64,000 bases of DNA from Acidimicrobiia bacterium (GTDB taxonomy: Bacteria > Actinomycetota > Acidimicrobiia > Acidimicrobiales > SKKL01). The notes under the pieces are model-generated. The model saw nothing but the letters and a program-made list of their open reading frames with translations, did not search any database and had not been told where the DNA came from. Made by a program: the position numbers and the translations under genes. Below are positions 52,553 through 61,996 of the stretch, piece after piece; position 1 is the first letter of the stretch, and each line of letters starts with the position of its first letter. Location of the stretch: the NCBI GenBank assembly GCA_041676705.1, contig JBAYRL010000003.1, positions 62,001 through 126,000 on the forward strand, read 5' to 3'.

Positions 52553-53217
52553 GATTCCTCCATTAAAGACCCAAAGGTAAGAATTCCAGCACCTATGTAC
52601 ACCAGGGCAAACACCCCGAGCAGGTTGAACCACGGCCAACCGTCGCCAACCACTCCATCTAACGCCGCTTCCGTAGCGCGAGTAGCGCCTATTAGCACCG
52701 GGGCAAGCACCGGTAGAAGTAGAAATGGCAACAAGGTGGAACGAACGCGCAGCCCGACCGACAACACGCCATAGAGGATACCGGCTGCAGCGATGCCCGC
52801 GGTCGCGACCCCCAGAGTAGAGACCAATAACACAAGGCCGCTCAAGGTTCGGCCGTACAACAACACCACACCGAGCAGTAGAACAATTTCGACCACGATT
52901 AGCTGCAGTGCAAGTGCAAAGAATTTGCCGAGGAAGATGCCACTGGGTTCGAGACCTACCAAGCGCAAACCATCGCGAACACCATCGCTCGATTCGATCG
53001 AAAAGGTACGTTCCACGGTCAACACGGTGACAAATAGGACCGCTACCCAAAACAAACCCGGTGTCGCTCTGGCCAGGACTGGCCCGTCAGGGTCCAAAGC
53101 GAAGCCGAACAACATCAGCACCAAAAGCGCAAAGGGCATAACTTGATTAATGACAATGCGCGAACGCCACTCCACCCGGAGGTCTTTGGCCGCGATTAGC
53201 CAGGCATCACGTAACAC
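52549..53217 (-). CDS. ccmB: ABC transporter permease CcmB
   Basis: A 222-residue integral membrane protein with six helices. The N-terminus (LRDAWLIAAKDLRVEWRSR) and GLEPSGIFLGKFFALAL match CcmB, the partner of CcmA in the release of haem-CcmE. It overlaps ccmA by 11 bases. Confidence 0.93.
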   Translation of the reverse strand: MLRDAWLIAAKDLRVEWRSRIVINQVMPFALLVLMLFGFALDPDGPVLARATPGLFWVAVLFVTVLTVERTFSIESSDGVRDGLRLVGLEPSGIFLGKFFALALQLIVVEIVLLLGVVLLYGRTLSGLVLLVSTLGVATAGIAAAGILYGVLSVGLRVRSTLLPFLLLPVLAPVLIGATRATEAALDGVVGDGWPWFNLLGVFALVYIGAGILTFGSLMEES

Positions 53218-53896
53218 TAGGGCCGCCGTTTAGGTCATCCGTGCCTATGAGCGTTACGTCGGCGACGATCGTTCCGCCGGCGATTGTCAGCTCGCGATGG
53301 GCTAATCCCTGAGCGCGGTCCAATTCGTGTGAAGCCAAGATCACCGTGGCGCCAGCCGCCGCAGCGTTCTTAATAAGACTGTCGAGCAGGTCGCGACCGC
53401 TCTGGTCTAAGCCCGCGTGTGGTTCATCCAAGAGCCACACCTGCGGACGGCGGGCGATCAGAATAGCAATGGCGCAGCGGCGCCGCTGACCAGCCGACAA
53501 GGCCGAGACCTTAACGTCGCTTAACCGCTGTGAAAGCCCCAATGAGTCCATCGCCGCCGCAGCGTCGGCGGGATCAACTCGTGCCGCCTGTGACCAAAAG
53601 CGGACATTGTCAGAGACCGTTAAATCGTCGTACAGAAAAGTGGCGTGTCCCAGAAGGCCAATATGGTCGCGTACTGCTAATGCATCGGTGCGAAGGTCGA
53701 AACCGAGCACCCGTCCTTCTCCGGCGCTTAGGGGCAATAAACCAGCGCACAAGCGCAAAAAAGTAGTCTTACCAGCGCCGTTCGCACCTTTAAGTAAGAG
53801 AATTTCGCCATGGTCAACGCTTAGGTCAACCCCTGCTAGAGCCGGGAACTGACCCAAGAGGCATACCGCTCCGCGAAAAAATAGTGCTGGCTCCAT
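53207..53896 (-). CDS. ccmA: ABC transporter ATPase CcmA
   Basis: A 229-residue ABC ATPase: Walker A GANGAGKTTFLR, signature LSAGQRRRCAIA, Walker B VWLLDEPHAGLD and the H-loop ASHELD. It energises release of holo-CcmE from CcmCD. First gene of the ccm operon; ATG at 53896, with TAATCT 11 bases upstream as a possible -10. The sortase gene diverges. Confidence 0.94.
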   Translation of the reverse strand: MEPALFFRGAVCLLGQFPALAGVDLSVDHGEILLLKGANGAGKTTFLRLCAGLLPLSAGEGRVLGFDLRTDALAVRDHIGLLGHATFLYDDLTVSDNVRFWSQAARVDPADAAAAMDSLGLSQRLSDVKVSALSAGQRRRCAIAILIARRPQVWLLDEPHAGLDQSGRDLLDSLIKNAAAAGATVILASHELDRAQGLAHRELTIAGGTIVADVTLIGTDDLNGGPSVT

Positions 53897-54039
53897 GGAA
53901 TCAGCTCAGATTAGCGAAATCAGGACCGTATCAGCCAAGCCCAACGCTATTACCAGAGCTGAAGCCAACACACGGCCACAAACTTGTAGCCTTGAACGCC
54001 GTGGCTCTACCCAAACTTTCGCCCACATTGGCCCGGTTC

Positions 54040-55134
54040 ATGAACGCTATCGGCCGAATTCTTATCGGTGCCGGGGTGTTGGTTTTGTTGTTCGCCATTT
54101 TCCAACTCTGGGGAACTTCACTTCAGCACTCACAAGCTCAAGGGCGCTTGTCGAACGAGTTTGAAGATCGCCTAGCTGCCATCGCTGATTTGGAAAACGC
54201 TTTGGCATCAACCACAACTACCGCCGTCCCACCCGACGAGCCCGAACACGTTCTGCCGGGTAATGAGACCGACGCCCCCGACGATCCAAATTACGAATCG
54301 GACCAAAGCGAAGCTAATGGTCAGGGAGGCGGGCCGGGCCCGGAAAACGAATCGCCCGAGGTGACCGAAGAAATTGACCCTGCAATTTTGGAAGCGTTAC
54401 GGCCGGTAGAAGGCGAACCTGTGGCCCGAATTGTAATTCCATCAATTGGAGTGGATGAGATTGTGGTGCACGGGGTAAGCGTGGCTGACCTGCGCAAAGG
54501 CCCCGGTCATTATCCTGATAGTCCGATGCCTGGACAGTCGGGTAATGCTGCCATTGCCGGACACCGCACCACCTATGGGCAACCATTCCACAATTTAGAT
54601 TTACTCAGCCCTGGCGATTTAATAACGGTTTACACCCTTCAAGGTCAGTTCACCTATGAGGTAATGAGCCATCCAGGTGACACCGATCAGGCTGAGCTTG
54701 GCTATTTTATTGTGCCTGAAACTGGTGTCGAGGTCTTGGAAGATTCGGGCGATAACCGCCTCACCTTGACCGCGTGCCATCCGAAATTCTCATCACGGCA
54801 ACGTATTGTCGTTACGGCGCTGTTGACCGATAACCCCGAACCAGCGTTACCGCCCACAACTACCGAAACCACGGAACCGACAGACACCCCCGCCACCGAT
54901 ATTCCCGAAGAACCACAAGCTGCAATGGACTTCGGTGAAGGTTTAGGCGGCGATTCAGATGCTCTGGTGCCCGCCCTGGCCTGGGGAGGCCTGTTTCTGA
55001 TGGCCTTGGGCGCTGCTATTTACCTGGGTCGCCGTTGGAAACGCTGGGCCAGCTACCTTTTGGCCTCACCGGTGTTGGTAGTGCTTCTCTATTACTCTTT
55101 TATGTATCTCGACCAATACCTACCATCCTATTGA
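54040..55134 (+). CDS. class E-type sortase
   Basis: Sortases anchor surface proteins to peptidoglycan. The protein, about 364 residues, has one N-terminal membrane helix (5-25), a long Glu/Asp/Thr/Pro-rich extracellular linker (about 45-115), the sortase barrel with His175 (AGHRTTYG), Cys246 in TLTACHP and Arg in SSRQRIVV, and a C-terminal membrane helix (about 325-345) and basic end. The second helix is less usual. ATG at 54040 is the most conservative start; GTG at 54001 is possible. LPXTG-like substrates are not visible in the window. The stop overlaps or abuts the next gene. Confidence 0.88.
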   Translation: MNAIGRILIGAGVLVLLFAIFQLWGTSLQHSQAQGRLSNEFEDRLAAIADLENALASTTTTAVPPDEPEHVLPGNETDAPDDPNYESDQSEANGQGGGPGPENESPEVTEEIDPAILEALRPVEGEPVARIVIPSIGVDEIVVHGVSVADLRKGPGHYPDSPMPGQSGNAAIAGHRTTYGQPFHNLDLLSPGDLITVYTLQGQFTYEVMSHPGDTDQAELGYFIVPETGVEVLEDSGDNRLTLTACHPKFSSRQRIVVTALLTDNPEPALPPTTTETTEPTDTPATDIPEEPQAAMDFGEGLGGDSDALVPALAWGGLFLMALGAAIYLGRRWKRWASYLLASPVLVVLLYYSFMYLDQYLPSY

Positions 55135-55139
55135 TCAAC

Positions 55140-55781
55140 GTGAGGCGAAATACCACCAACATCACCTGCTACGCGTTGGTATTTTTAGCCGTGACGTTGG
55201 TGATTTCAGGTTGTGGCGTTTTCCGGGGCAGAAGCTCAACCGGTTCGAATTCTGGTCCCAGCACCAACCACCATGACACCAGCGGTCAGAGTGGCCGAAG
55301 CAACGCTGCCGATCTCCGACGTTCTGCCGGGCGGGCCTTAGTCATCGCTCCTGATTTGGAACCACTCAACGCTCCACCCAGCACCGTGGCCTCAAACGAT
55401 CAGGTGTCACCCAAAGAGTTACGTCCGCCCACCTGTATCAACCTTCCACCGCTTGAAGCTGACAATATTGAAGTGGACGCTACTCCGGTAATTGACTGCG
55501 ACAAGCCGCACAGTGCCCAGATCTATTGGGCCGGAAGCCTTGATGACAACCTTGAAGCGACCTACCCGGGCTACAGCACAGTTCTTAGTGTTTCCGACCA
55601 AATCTGCCTAGATAGCTTTCAAGACTTTGTCGGAGTCCAGTACGTCGACTCCGACCTTGAAATCCTGCATCTGCGCCCCGATGAAGTGGCGTGGGAGCGC
55701 GGCAACCGAGTCTTAATTTGTTTGGTCCAACATCGGCACCAAGAATCGTTAACCGGTTCGGCGAAAGACAGCCGCTGGTAG
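55140..55781 (+). CDS. lipoprotein with septum-formation-like domain
   Basis: A 213-residue exported lipoprotein: MRRNTTNITCYALVFL signal start and ISGCGVF lipobox. The mature part is Ser/Asn-rich at first, then has a region with the Cys pattern PTCINLPP, VIDCDKPHSAQIYW and DQICLDSF that resembles the septum-formation-related (DUF4190-linked) domain of actinobacterial surface proteins. GTG at 55140 is chosen; TTG at 55131 would overlap the sortase stop. It may be co-expressed with the sortase. Confidence 0.72.
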   Translation: MRRNTTNITCYALVFLAVTLVISGCGVFRGRSSTGSNSGPSTNHHDTSGQSGRSNAADLRRSAGRALVIAPDLEPLNAPPSTVASNDQVSPKELRPPTCINLPPLEADNIEVDATPVIDCDKPHSAQIYWAGSLDDNLEATYPGYSTVLSVSDQICLDSFQDFVGVQYVDSDLEILHLRPDEVAWERGNRVLICLVQHRHQESLTGSAKDSRW

Positions 55782-55799
55782 ACACCAAATGAGCGAAAA

Positions 55800-56828
55800 A
55801 TGAGCCGCGCCGCCATAATTTCATTCCGCTTAAATTTGAACGACGGTGTTTCAATCGTTGCAGCCACTTGGCAACGGGCCTTAGAACAGCTTGGCTTCGA
55901 GGTTTCGACGATTGCTGGGGAGGGCCCGGTTGACCGTATTGTCGCTGGTCTGGCCATCGACGCACGCCAAGCAGCCTCGGTGAGCGAACTTGAAGGCGCA
56001 CTTCGAGGCTTTGACTTGGTGATCGTTGAGAATGTTTTGACTATCCCCCTCAACCTAGAAGCTTCGCTCAACTTGGCTGAGGTCTTAGCTGGTCGTCGCG
56101 CCATTTTGCACCACCATGATCCTGCCTGGCAGCGCGCACATTTGGCACATCTAGACGTGCTGCCACCCGATGACCCTCACTGGCGCCATGTAGTAATTAA
56201 CGACCTCACTAAAGCCGAGTTTGAAGCCCGCGGCTTACAAGCGACCCGTATTTACAATGGATTCGAACCTGATCCGCCCATTGGCAACCGCGACGCCACC
56301 AGAGAAAGCCTGGGGGTAAGTAGCGCCGAACGTCTCTTTGTGCATCCGGTTCGCGCCATCGAACGCAAAGACATTCCAACTGCCGTGGCCATCTGTGAAG
56401 AGCTAAACGCCACCTACTGGCTGATTGGTCCGGCCGAAGAAGGCTATGGCCCCACCCTGGCCAAAATATTAGCCAGTGCCCAATGTCGAGTGATTCACAC
56501 TAGCGGCTACTCCCCGGCCGATTTTTATGCCGCCTGTGACGCGGTGCTCTTTCCTTCTACCTGGGAAGGCTTCGGCAATCCACCCATCGAAGCCGCCACG
56601 TATCTGAAACCAGCGCTGGTCGGACCGTATGCTGTGGCGGAAGAGTTGGAACAATTGGGCTTCAAATGGTTCCACCCTGATCAGGCCGATCGCCTGGATG
56701 CGTTTTTGAAATCTCCCAAGATCAATCTACTACATCACAATAGTGAAACAGTGCGGCAGTTCCTGTCGATTGAAACCATGACCAATGCCATTCATGAACT
56801 ACTAATTGAGGCAGGATGGACACCATGA
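55800..56828 (+). CDS. family 4-like glycosyltransferase
   Basis: A 342-residue GT-B fold protein. The C-terminal half has FVHPVRAIERKDIPTAVA, TSGYSPADFYAACDAVLFPS and WEGFGNPPIEAATYLKPAL with the E-x7-E-like donor-binding segment. The N-terminus lacks a clear glycine loop but has LNLNDGVSIVAATWQ. Donor and acceptor are not known. ATG at 55800. A small membrane protein starts within its last 13 bases. Confidence 0.85.
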   Translation: MSRAAIISFRLNLNDGVSIVAATWQRALEQLGFEVSTIAGEGPVDRIVAGLAIDARQAASVSELEGALRGFDLVIVENVLTIPLNLEASLNLAEVLAGRRAILHHHDPAWQRAHLAHLDVLPPDDPHWRHVVINDLTKAEFEARGLQATRIYNGFEPDPPIGNRDATRESLGVSSAERLFVHPVRAIERKDIPTAVAICEELNATYWLIGPAEEGYGPTLAKILASAQCRVIHTSGYSPADFYAACDAVLFPSTWEGFGNPPIEAATYLKPALVGPYAVAEELEQLGFKWFHPDQADRLDAFLKSPKINLLHHNSETVRQFLSIETMTNAIHELLIEAGWTP

Positions 56829-57103
56829 ATCTGAATGATGGCGACCCAGTTCTGCAAAGGCGCGCACGACTAGCTGCCTTTGTAAAGTTTGGGCAGCGTT
56901 TTGGTGGCACCATGTTCTTAGTCTCCATCTTGGTTTTTGGATGGGGCGTAGCCACAGGCTGGACAACTCTTGTTACCAATTTGGTGATTTGGTCGCTACT
57001 TTTGGGTTCAGTGTTCTTAGCACCCGCCATCATCCTTGGGTATGCAGTGCGGGCCGCCGATGATGCCGATCGAGATGAAGGGCTTTTGCCTCCAAAAGAG
57101 TGA
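56816..57103 (+). CDS. two-TM membrane protein of unknown function
   Basis: A 95-residue protein with two helices (about 32-50, 56-77) and charged ends (QRRARLAAFVKFGQRFGG, AADDADRDEGLLPP). ATG at 56816 follows GAGG; an internal ATG at 56825 would form an ATGA overlap with the preceding gene. No family recognised. Confidence 0.7.
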   Translation: MDTMNLNDGDPVLQRRARLAAFVKFGQRFGGTMFLVSILVFGWGVATGWTTLVTNLVIWSLLLGSVFLAPAIILGYAVRAADDADRDEGLLPPKE

Positions 57104-57180
57104 GACATTTGTCTCCTTTACGGTGTACGGTCGTGTACTTCAAGACCGCTAACAACTACCACCTAGAGGAGTCGAGCTAA

Positions 57181-58302
57181 ATGGCTGAAAACAAAGGGAG
57201 CGCTAAAGCAGCTGTTCTAAACGCTGTTGATACACCCCTTCAGATTAGAGATGACATCACCGTTGCACCACCACAAGCAGGTGAGGTCCGGGTTGAGATG
57301 GTGGCTTCCGGGGTCTGCCATTCCGATATCTCAGTTCAAAATGGCACTATTCCTCTTATGGCACCGTTGGTGCTTGGCCACGAAGGCGCCGGTGTTATTA
57401 CCGAAGTTGGCGAGGGTGTGACCGATCGTGCCGTCGGCGACCATGTGGTTTTGTCATGGGTACCTCAATGTGGCGAATGCTATTTCTGTCGCCGAGGCCA
57501 AGGTTTCCTGTGTGAAAAGAACGCCGCCGTCTCACTCGGTGGGCTGCTAGATGGTTCGAAACGCTTCTCAACCCCTGAAGGTGAACTGGGCCAAATGGCC
57601 TACTGCGGCACTTTCTCGAATGAGTCGGTGGTTCCAGCCATTTCAACGGTCAAAATCCCCAACGATGTGCCCCTAGAAGCAGCGGCACTAATTGGTTGTG
57701 GCGTACTCACAGGGGTTGGAGCCGCTTTGAACACCGCCAAGATTCAACCCGGCGATTCGGTAGCCGTGATTGGTTGTGGCGGCGTAGGCCTTAACGTTAT
57801 TCAAGGTGCCCGAATTGCAGGTGCCACCAAAATTATCGCCGTTGACATGTTCGACTCGAAGCTTGAGATGGCAAAAGAATTTGGTGCCACTGACGTTGTG
57901 AACGCAGGTGAGGGTGACCCGGTTGCGGCTGTGCAGGCCCTCACCGAAGGTCGGGGTGTAGACACCTCGTTCGAAGTAATCGGCCTTGGCCCTACCATCG
58001 ATCAAGCTATCAACATGGCCCGCACCGGTGGCGAAATCGTGCTTGTCGGTGTCCCTCGCCTGGAAGTCCAGCTCGACCTGAACGCCGCCTTTACCTTCTT
58101 GTACGCCGCGAAGACGATTAAGGGTTGCTGGTACGGGTCGGTGAATGTTGACGAGGACGTTCCCAAGATGATCGAGCTCTACCGCACCGGCGAGCTGAAG
58201 CTTGACGAACTAATTTCTCGCAAAATTTCTGTGGATGAAGTGAACGAAGCATTCCAAGCCATGAAAGACGGCGAGGTGGCCCGTTCAGTAATCATTCACT
58301 AG
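57181..58302 (+). CDS. zinc-dependent medium-chain alcohol dehydrogenase
   Basis: A 373-residue class III-like dehydrogenase. Catalytic zinc ligands are Cys in SGVCHSD and His-Glu in LGHEGAG; the structural zinc site is CGECYFCRRGQGFLC. The NAD-binding loop is IGCGGVGLN. The overall pattern matches mycothiol- or NDMA-linked alcohol dehydrogenases of Actinobacteria, but cofactor and substrate are not decided. AGAGGAG lies 10 bases before the ATG. Confidence 0.9.
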   Translation: MAENKGSAKAAVLNAVDTPLQIRDDITVAPPQAGEVRVEMVASGVCHSDISVQNGTIPLMAPLVLGHEGAGVITEVGEGVTDRAVGDHVVLSWVPQCGECYFCRRGQGFLCEKNAAVSLGGLLDGSKRFSTPEGELGQMAYCGTFSNESVVPAISTVKIPNDVPLEAAALIGCGVLTGVGAALNTAKIQPGDSVAVIGCGGVGLNVIQGARIAGATKIIAVDMFDSKLEMAKEFGATDVVNAGEGDPVAAVQALTEGRGVDTSFEVIGLGPTIDQAINMARTGGEIVLVGVPRLEVQLDLNAAFTFLYAAKTIKGCWYGSVNVDEDVPKMIELYRTGELKLDELISRKISVDEVNEAFQAMKDGEVARSVIIH

Positions 58303-58353
58303 CAATCATGGTGGGCGTGGCGCAAGCAGTAATCTTGATGCCATGAGGCCAGC

Positions 58354-59745
58354 ATGAGCCAAGCCGAATACGTACAGATTGCTATTAGCTCTTCGGCTAA
58401 GCCATCGCAGGTCTTGCGGAGTTTTCGAGACGACGCCCACCATTTTGCCCTCTTTGGCCAATGGCTTGGAACCGAAGCCATTATCGGGTCGGAACCACAC
58501 CATGTTCACAGCGGCCAGCATGGAACAATCAGCCAAGCTGGCGCGTTCGACCTTCTTAATGAGCTTCCCGACAATCTCGGTGTCCCGCCAACTTCGTTAG
58601 AAACTACTGATTCTGTACCGGCTATCTTCGGTGGTTGGGTTGGTTATATCGCCTATCCCGGTTCCGTTGACGAAAAATCAAGTCACGAATCACGATCTGC
58701 TGCCAATCAGGGAAAAGTAGCGCCGTGGTGGTTCGGTTGGTACGACCACTTGTTGAGCTACAACACCACCACGGGGTGGCATTTTGAAGCCATCCGAACC
58801 GCTGAGCGCGCTGCTTTCATCGACGAGCGTTTAAGCGAGTTCACCCGCCGCTTGAATGCTGCAGATACTCGTTCTAAAGCTTGGCAGCTGAGCGGGTTTC
58901 AGGCAGTTCCAACACCAGCAGAACACCAAAAAAATGTTGAAGTCGCCCTGGGGCACATCGACGCTCACGAGCTGGATCATCTGAACTTGACCATGCAGTT
59001 TCAAGCGACGCTGACGGGCTCACTTCACGATGCTTTCGCCGCTGCCGTAGACACCCTGGCCCCACCTTATGCAGCATTCCTAACGCCCAACGCGCACCAC
59101 AATATTGCTAGTCTCTCACCCGAACTGTTCCTCTCGCGCAACGGCAATTTTGTGAGCACGAGACCTATTAAGGGCACCCGTCCACGTATTGGCGACCCGG
59201 TGGCCGATGTTGCTTCCGCCGAAGAGCTCTTGGCCTCGACCAAGGAGCGCGACGAGAACCGGCTGGTAGTCGATTTGGCTATCGAAGAGCTCTCAACAAT
59301 ATGCGAGCCAGGGACAGTTGAGGTAACGAAACTGTACGATCTAGAGCCACATCCGGGTGTATGGCATCTGGTTTCCGAGATCACCGGTCGGTTACCGGAA
59401 AAAATAGGCAATGGCCAACTACTTAAAAATTGCTTTCCGGCCGCTTCCATCACCGGCAGTCCCAAAGACGCAGCCCTCGAATTAATCGAGACGCTAGAAG
59501 CAGCCCCGCGGGGCGTTTACACCGGCACCATTGGCATGGCAAGCGTGCAAGGCAACTCAGATTGGAACGTGGCGATTCGCACCTTTGAAGCGCATTCAGA
59601 TCAAATTTCTCTGGGTGTAGGTGGCGGACTTACCGCCGCATCTGACCCGGCCGCTGAAACCATAGAATGTCGGCTCAAAGCAGAGCCACTTATTCGAGCG
59701 ATTGGCGGCCAGCTCGCAACCCAGGCCTGGCCACAAGCCGATTAG
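58354..59745 (+). CDS. pabB: aminodeoxychorismate synthase component I
   Basis: Converts chorismate with ammonia to aminodeoxychorismate for folate synthesis. The 463-residue chorismate-binding protein has TRPIKGTRPR: the catalytic Lys of the PIKGT motif distinguishes PabB from anthranilate synthase (PIAGT). It also has STKERDENRLVVDLAIEEL, SITGSPKDAALE and GVYTGTIG. The usual DRAENLM reads ERDENRLV. No pabA or pabC is adjacent; tesB follows. Confidence 0.88.
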   Translation: MSQAEYVQIAISSSAKPSQVLRSFRDDAHHFALFGQWLGTEAIIGSEPHHVHSGQHGTISQAGAFDLLNELPDNLGVPPTSLETTDSVPAIFGGWVGYIAYPGSVDEKSSHESRSAANQGKVAPWWFGWYDHLLSYNTTTGWHFEAIRTAERAAFIDERLSEFTRRLNAADTRSKAWQLSGFQAVPTPAEHQKNVEVALGHIDAHELDHLNLTMQFQATLTGSLHDAFAAAVDTLAPPYAAFLTPNAHHNIASLSPELFLSRNGNFVSTRPIKGTRPRIGDPVADVASAEELLASTKERDENRLVVDLAIEELSTICEPGTVEVTKLYDLEPHPGVWHLVSEITGRLPEKIGNGQLLKNCFPAASITGSPKDAALELIETLEAAPRGVYTGTIGMASVQGNSDWNVAIRTFEAHSDQISLGVGGGLTAASDPAAETIECRLKAEPLIRAIGGQLATQAWPQAD

Positions 59746-59810
59746 TTAGAAAGCCGCCTTTATCGACGTCGCATTCCGCTTCGCGGCGCGGCCTAAGCCA
59801 CAATCGAATC

Positions 59811-60587
59811 ATGGATTTTGTTGAAATGATGTCGCTCGAGAAACACGGCACCGACACCTACGTGGGTACCGGGCCTTCTTACCCTTGGGGCGGGCTCTTT
59901 GGTGGACAGATTGTGGCACAAGCACTTCGAGCTGCCGGTCACACTGTTGAGGAAAGGTTTCATCCTCACTCGCTGCACGCCTATTACATCCGCCGCGGCG
60001 ACTCGAGCGAGCCCATTCGATATGAAGTCGACCGACTGCGTAACGGCCGTTCCTTTGTAACCCGCCAGGTAGTAGCACGACAATCAACCGGTGCCATCTT
60101 GACCATGATCGCTTCCTTCCAAGTGGAGGAAGAGTCACCCGAAATTCAACTTCTCACCATTCCTACCGCCCCACCGCCCGAAGAGCTTAGCGACGACTCG
60201 TGGAGCTCAGCCTTTGAACGCCGCACAGTGACCGACCATGAAGACGTAACCCGCTCTCGAGCGTGGATTCGTATGAACAGCGACCTGGGTGATGACCCCA
60301 TGTTGCATGCCTGCGGATTGGCCTATTCATCTGATGACCTGCCCGCCGAACCAGTCTCTCGGATGTATCCCAAAGCCAACCCGACTGATCAACTAAGTGG
60401 CGTAAGCCTTGACCATGCCGTCTGGTTCCACCGGCCATTTCGGGCCGACCAATGGCGTCTAGAAGACATCCACGCCGTCGAGCTTGGTAATGGCCGAGGG
60501 CTATCGAGAGGTTACATTTTTGGTCAAGACGGAACCCACATCTCCTCGCTTTCCCAAGAAGTGTTGGTTCGAAAACGCCGCTCTTAA
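59811..60587 (+). CDS. tesB: acyl-CoA thioesterase II
   Basis: Hydrolyses acyl-CoA to free fatty acid and CoA. The 258-residue double-hotdog protein has YPWGGLFGGQIVAQALRAA, SLHAYYIRRGDSS, YEVDRLRNGRSFVTRQVVA and the C-terminal catalytic region SLDHAVWFHRP, GRGLSRGYIFGQDG, LSQEVLVR. ATG at 59811 is the family start; the frame extends upstream into pabB without homology. It converges with cysS with a 4-base overlap. Confidence 0.93.
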   Translation: MDFVEMMSLEKHGTDTYVGTGPSYPWGGLFGGQIVAQALRAAGHTVEERFHPHSLHAYYIRRGDSSEPIRYEVDRLRNGRSFVTRQVVARQSTGAILTMIASFQVEEESPEIQLLTIPTAPPPEELSDDSWSSAFERRTVTDHEDVTRSRAWIRMNSDLGDDPMLHACGLAYSSDDLPAEPVSRMYPKANPTDQLSGVSLDHAVWFHRPFRADQWRLEDIHAVELGNGRGLSRGYIFGQDGTHISSLSQEVLVRKRRS

Positions 60588-61936
60588 CCTCGGCGAATAG
60601 TGGTGCCAGCCGCTGAATCGTCCAGGACCCAACCCCGGGCACTAATCGCATCACGAAGTTCATCAGCCCGAGCGAAATCACGTGAAGCTCGGGCCTCTTC
60701 TCGCTCGGTGGCCATGGCCACGATGTCATCAGGTACTTCTTCAGGGGCGTCTGAGAGTTCCATTCCCACCGCTTCACAAATAGCCACCACCGCTGCTACG
60801 AGTGGCGCTGCCGTGGTGAAGTCTTCACTGTCTAGGGCCTGGTTAGCACGACGGACTAGCTGAAACAGAAGCGTCATTGCCCCGGGAGTGTTGAGATCTT
60901 CATCCATGGTGGCTCGAAATGCGGCCATGGCCTCATCATCAGCCTCTGCACGAGGCATGTCTTTCACCCGGCGGGCCAAAGAATCGAGACGGGCAACACC
61001 TTGTCGAGCCTGACCAATGGTGGTCTTGGTGACTTCCATTGGCGAACGGTAATGCGATTGCAAAACCAACAGGCGATAGGCTCGAGGATCGCTAGAGCGC
61101 ACCAGGTCGATGAGGTTGGTGAAATTGCCAAGAGATTTCGACATCTTCTCGCCTTCCACCTCGACAAAGCCGTTGTGCATCCACAACCGCGCAAAAGGTC
61201 GGCCTAAAGCTACCGCTTGAGCGCGTTCATTTTCGTGGTGAGGAAACGCCAAATCTATGCCACCACCGTGAATGTCGAAGTCGTCGCCCAAAATTCCAAG
61301 CGACATAACTACGCATTCGGTGTGCCAACCAGGTCGACCATCACCCCAGGGAGAAGGCCAGGCTGGCTCGCCAGCTTTAGCTTTCTTCCACAACACGAAA
61401 TCAATGGGGGTGCGCTTTTCGTCATTGGGTTCAATTCGAGCACCCGCTTTCAAACTATCGATACTTTGTCGGGCCAAGAGCCCGTACCCTGGCACTTGCC
61501 CGACATCTAGGTACACGCCGTCGCTGGTTTCATAGGCCGCGCCGCGCTCGACCAGCTCACTGACCAAGGTCACCATCTCGGCTACCCACGCTGTGGCGTG
61601 TGGATCTTGGTGTGGGCGCGCCACCCCAATGGCATCGACACCTTCCCACCACAGCTCTTCGTTCTCGGCAGCCACGGCTGTGGTGTCTTTACCCTCGGCC
61701 AAAGCCTTGTTGATTATCTGGTCGTCAATATCGGTGATGTTGGAAACGTGATGTACCTCATACCCGCACCAGGTGAGATAGCGCCGTAGTACATCGAAAA
61801 CGAGTGTCATCCGGCCGTGCCCAACATGGGGCGGGCCGTAAACCGTAGGGCCGCACACATACATCGAAACCTTGTTTGGTTCACGGGTTTCTAGGGGTAC
61901 AACTTCCCCTTTGGCGGTATCAAAGAGACGTATCAC
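60584..61936 (-). CDS. cysS: cysteinyl-tRNA synthetase
   Basis: The 450-residue class I enzyme has the HIGH-like motif GPPHVGHGRM, the zinc-site region with CGPTVYG, GWHTECVVMS, and HHENERAQ, and the KMSKS sequence EKMSKSLGNF. C-terminal anticodon-binding helices follow. It is not MshC, which is shorter at the C-terminus. GTG at 61936 lies 7 bases after TAGCTT, suggesting a leaderless transcript. valS diverges 60 bases away. Confidence 0.94.
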   Translation of the reverse strand: MIRLFDTAKGEVVPLETREPNKVSMYVCGPTVYGPPHVGHGRMTLVFDVLRRYLTWCGYEVHHVSNITDIDDQIINKALAEGKDTTAVAAENEELWWEGVDAIGVARPHQDPHATAWVAEMVTLVSELVERGAAYETSDGVYLDVGQVPGYGLLARQSIDSLKAGARIEPNDEKRTPIDFVLWKKAKAGEPAWPSPWGDGRPGWHTECVVMSLGILGDDFDIHGGGIDLAFPHHENERAQAVALGRPFARLWMHNGFVEVEGEKMSKSLGNFTNLIDLVRSSDPRAYRLLVLQSHYRSPMEVTKTTIGQARQGVARLDSLARRVKDMPRAEADDEAMAAFRATMDEDLNTPGAMTLLFQLVRRANQALDSEDFTTAAPLVAAVVAICEAVGMELSDAPEEVPDDIVAMATEREEARASRDFARADELRDAISARGWVLDDSAAGTTIRRG

Positions 61937-61996
61937 AACAACTAAGCTAACCGAGAGCATCTGACCTAGCCGCAGGCGGCTTGTAGCTTTATAGGT

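Noticed and set aside
51743..53050. Long ccmC reading with about 166 extra N-terminal residues
   Set aside because: The extra part is the ccmB gene in another frame; GTG 52552 has GGAGG and gives the family length.
60584..61936. Gene as mshC (mycothiol cysteine ligase) rather than cysS
   Set aside because: The long C-terminal anticodon-binding region and overall motifs fit CysS.
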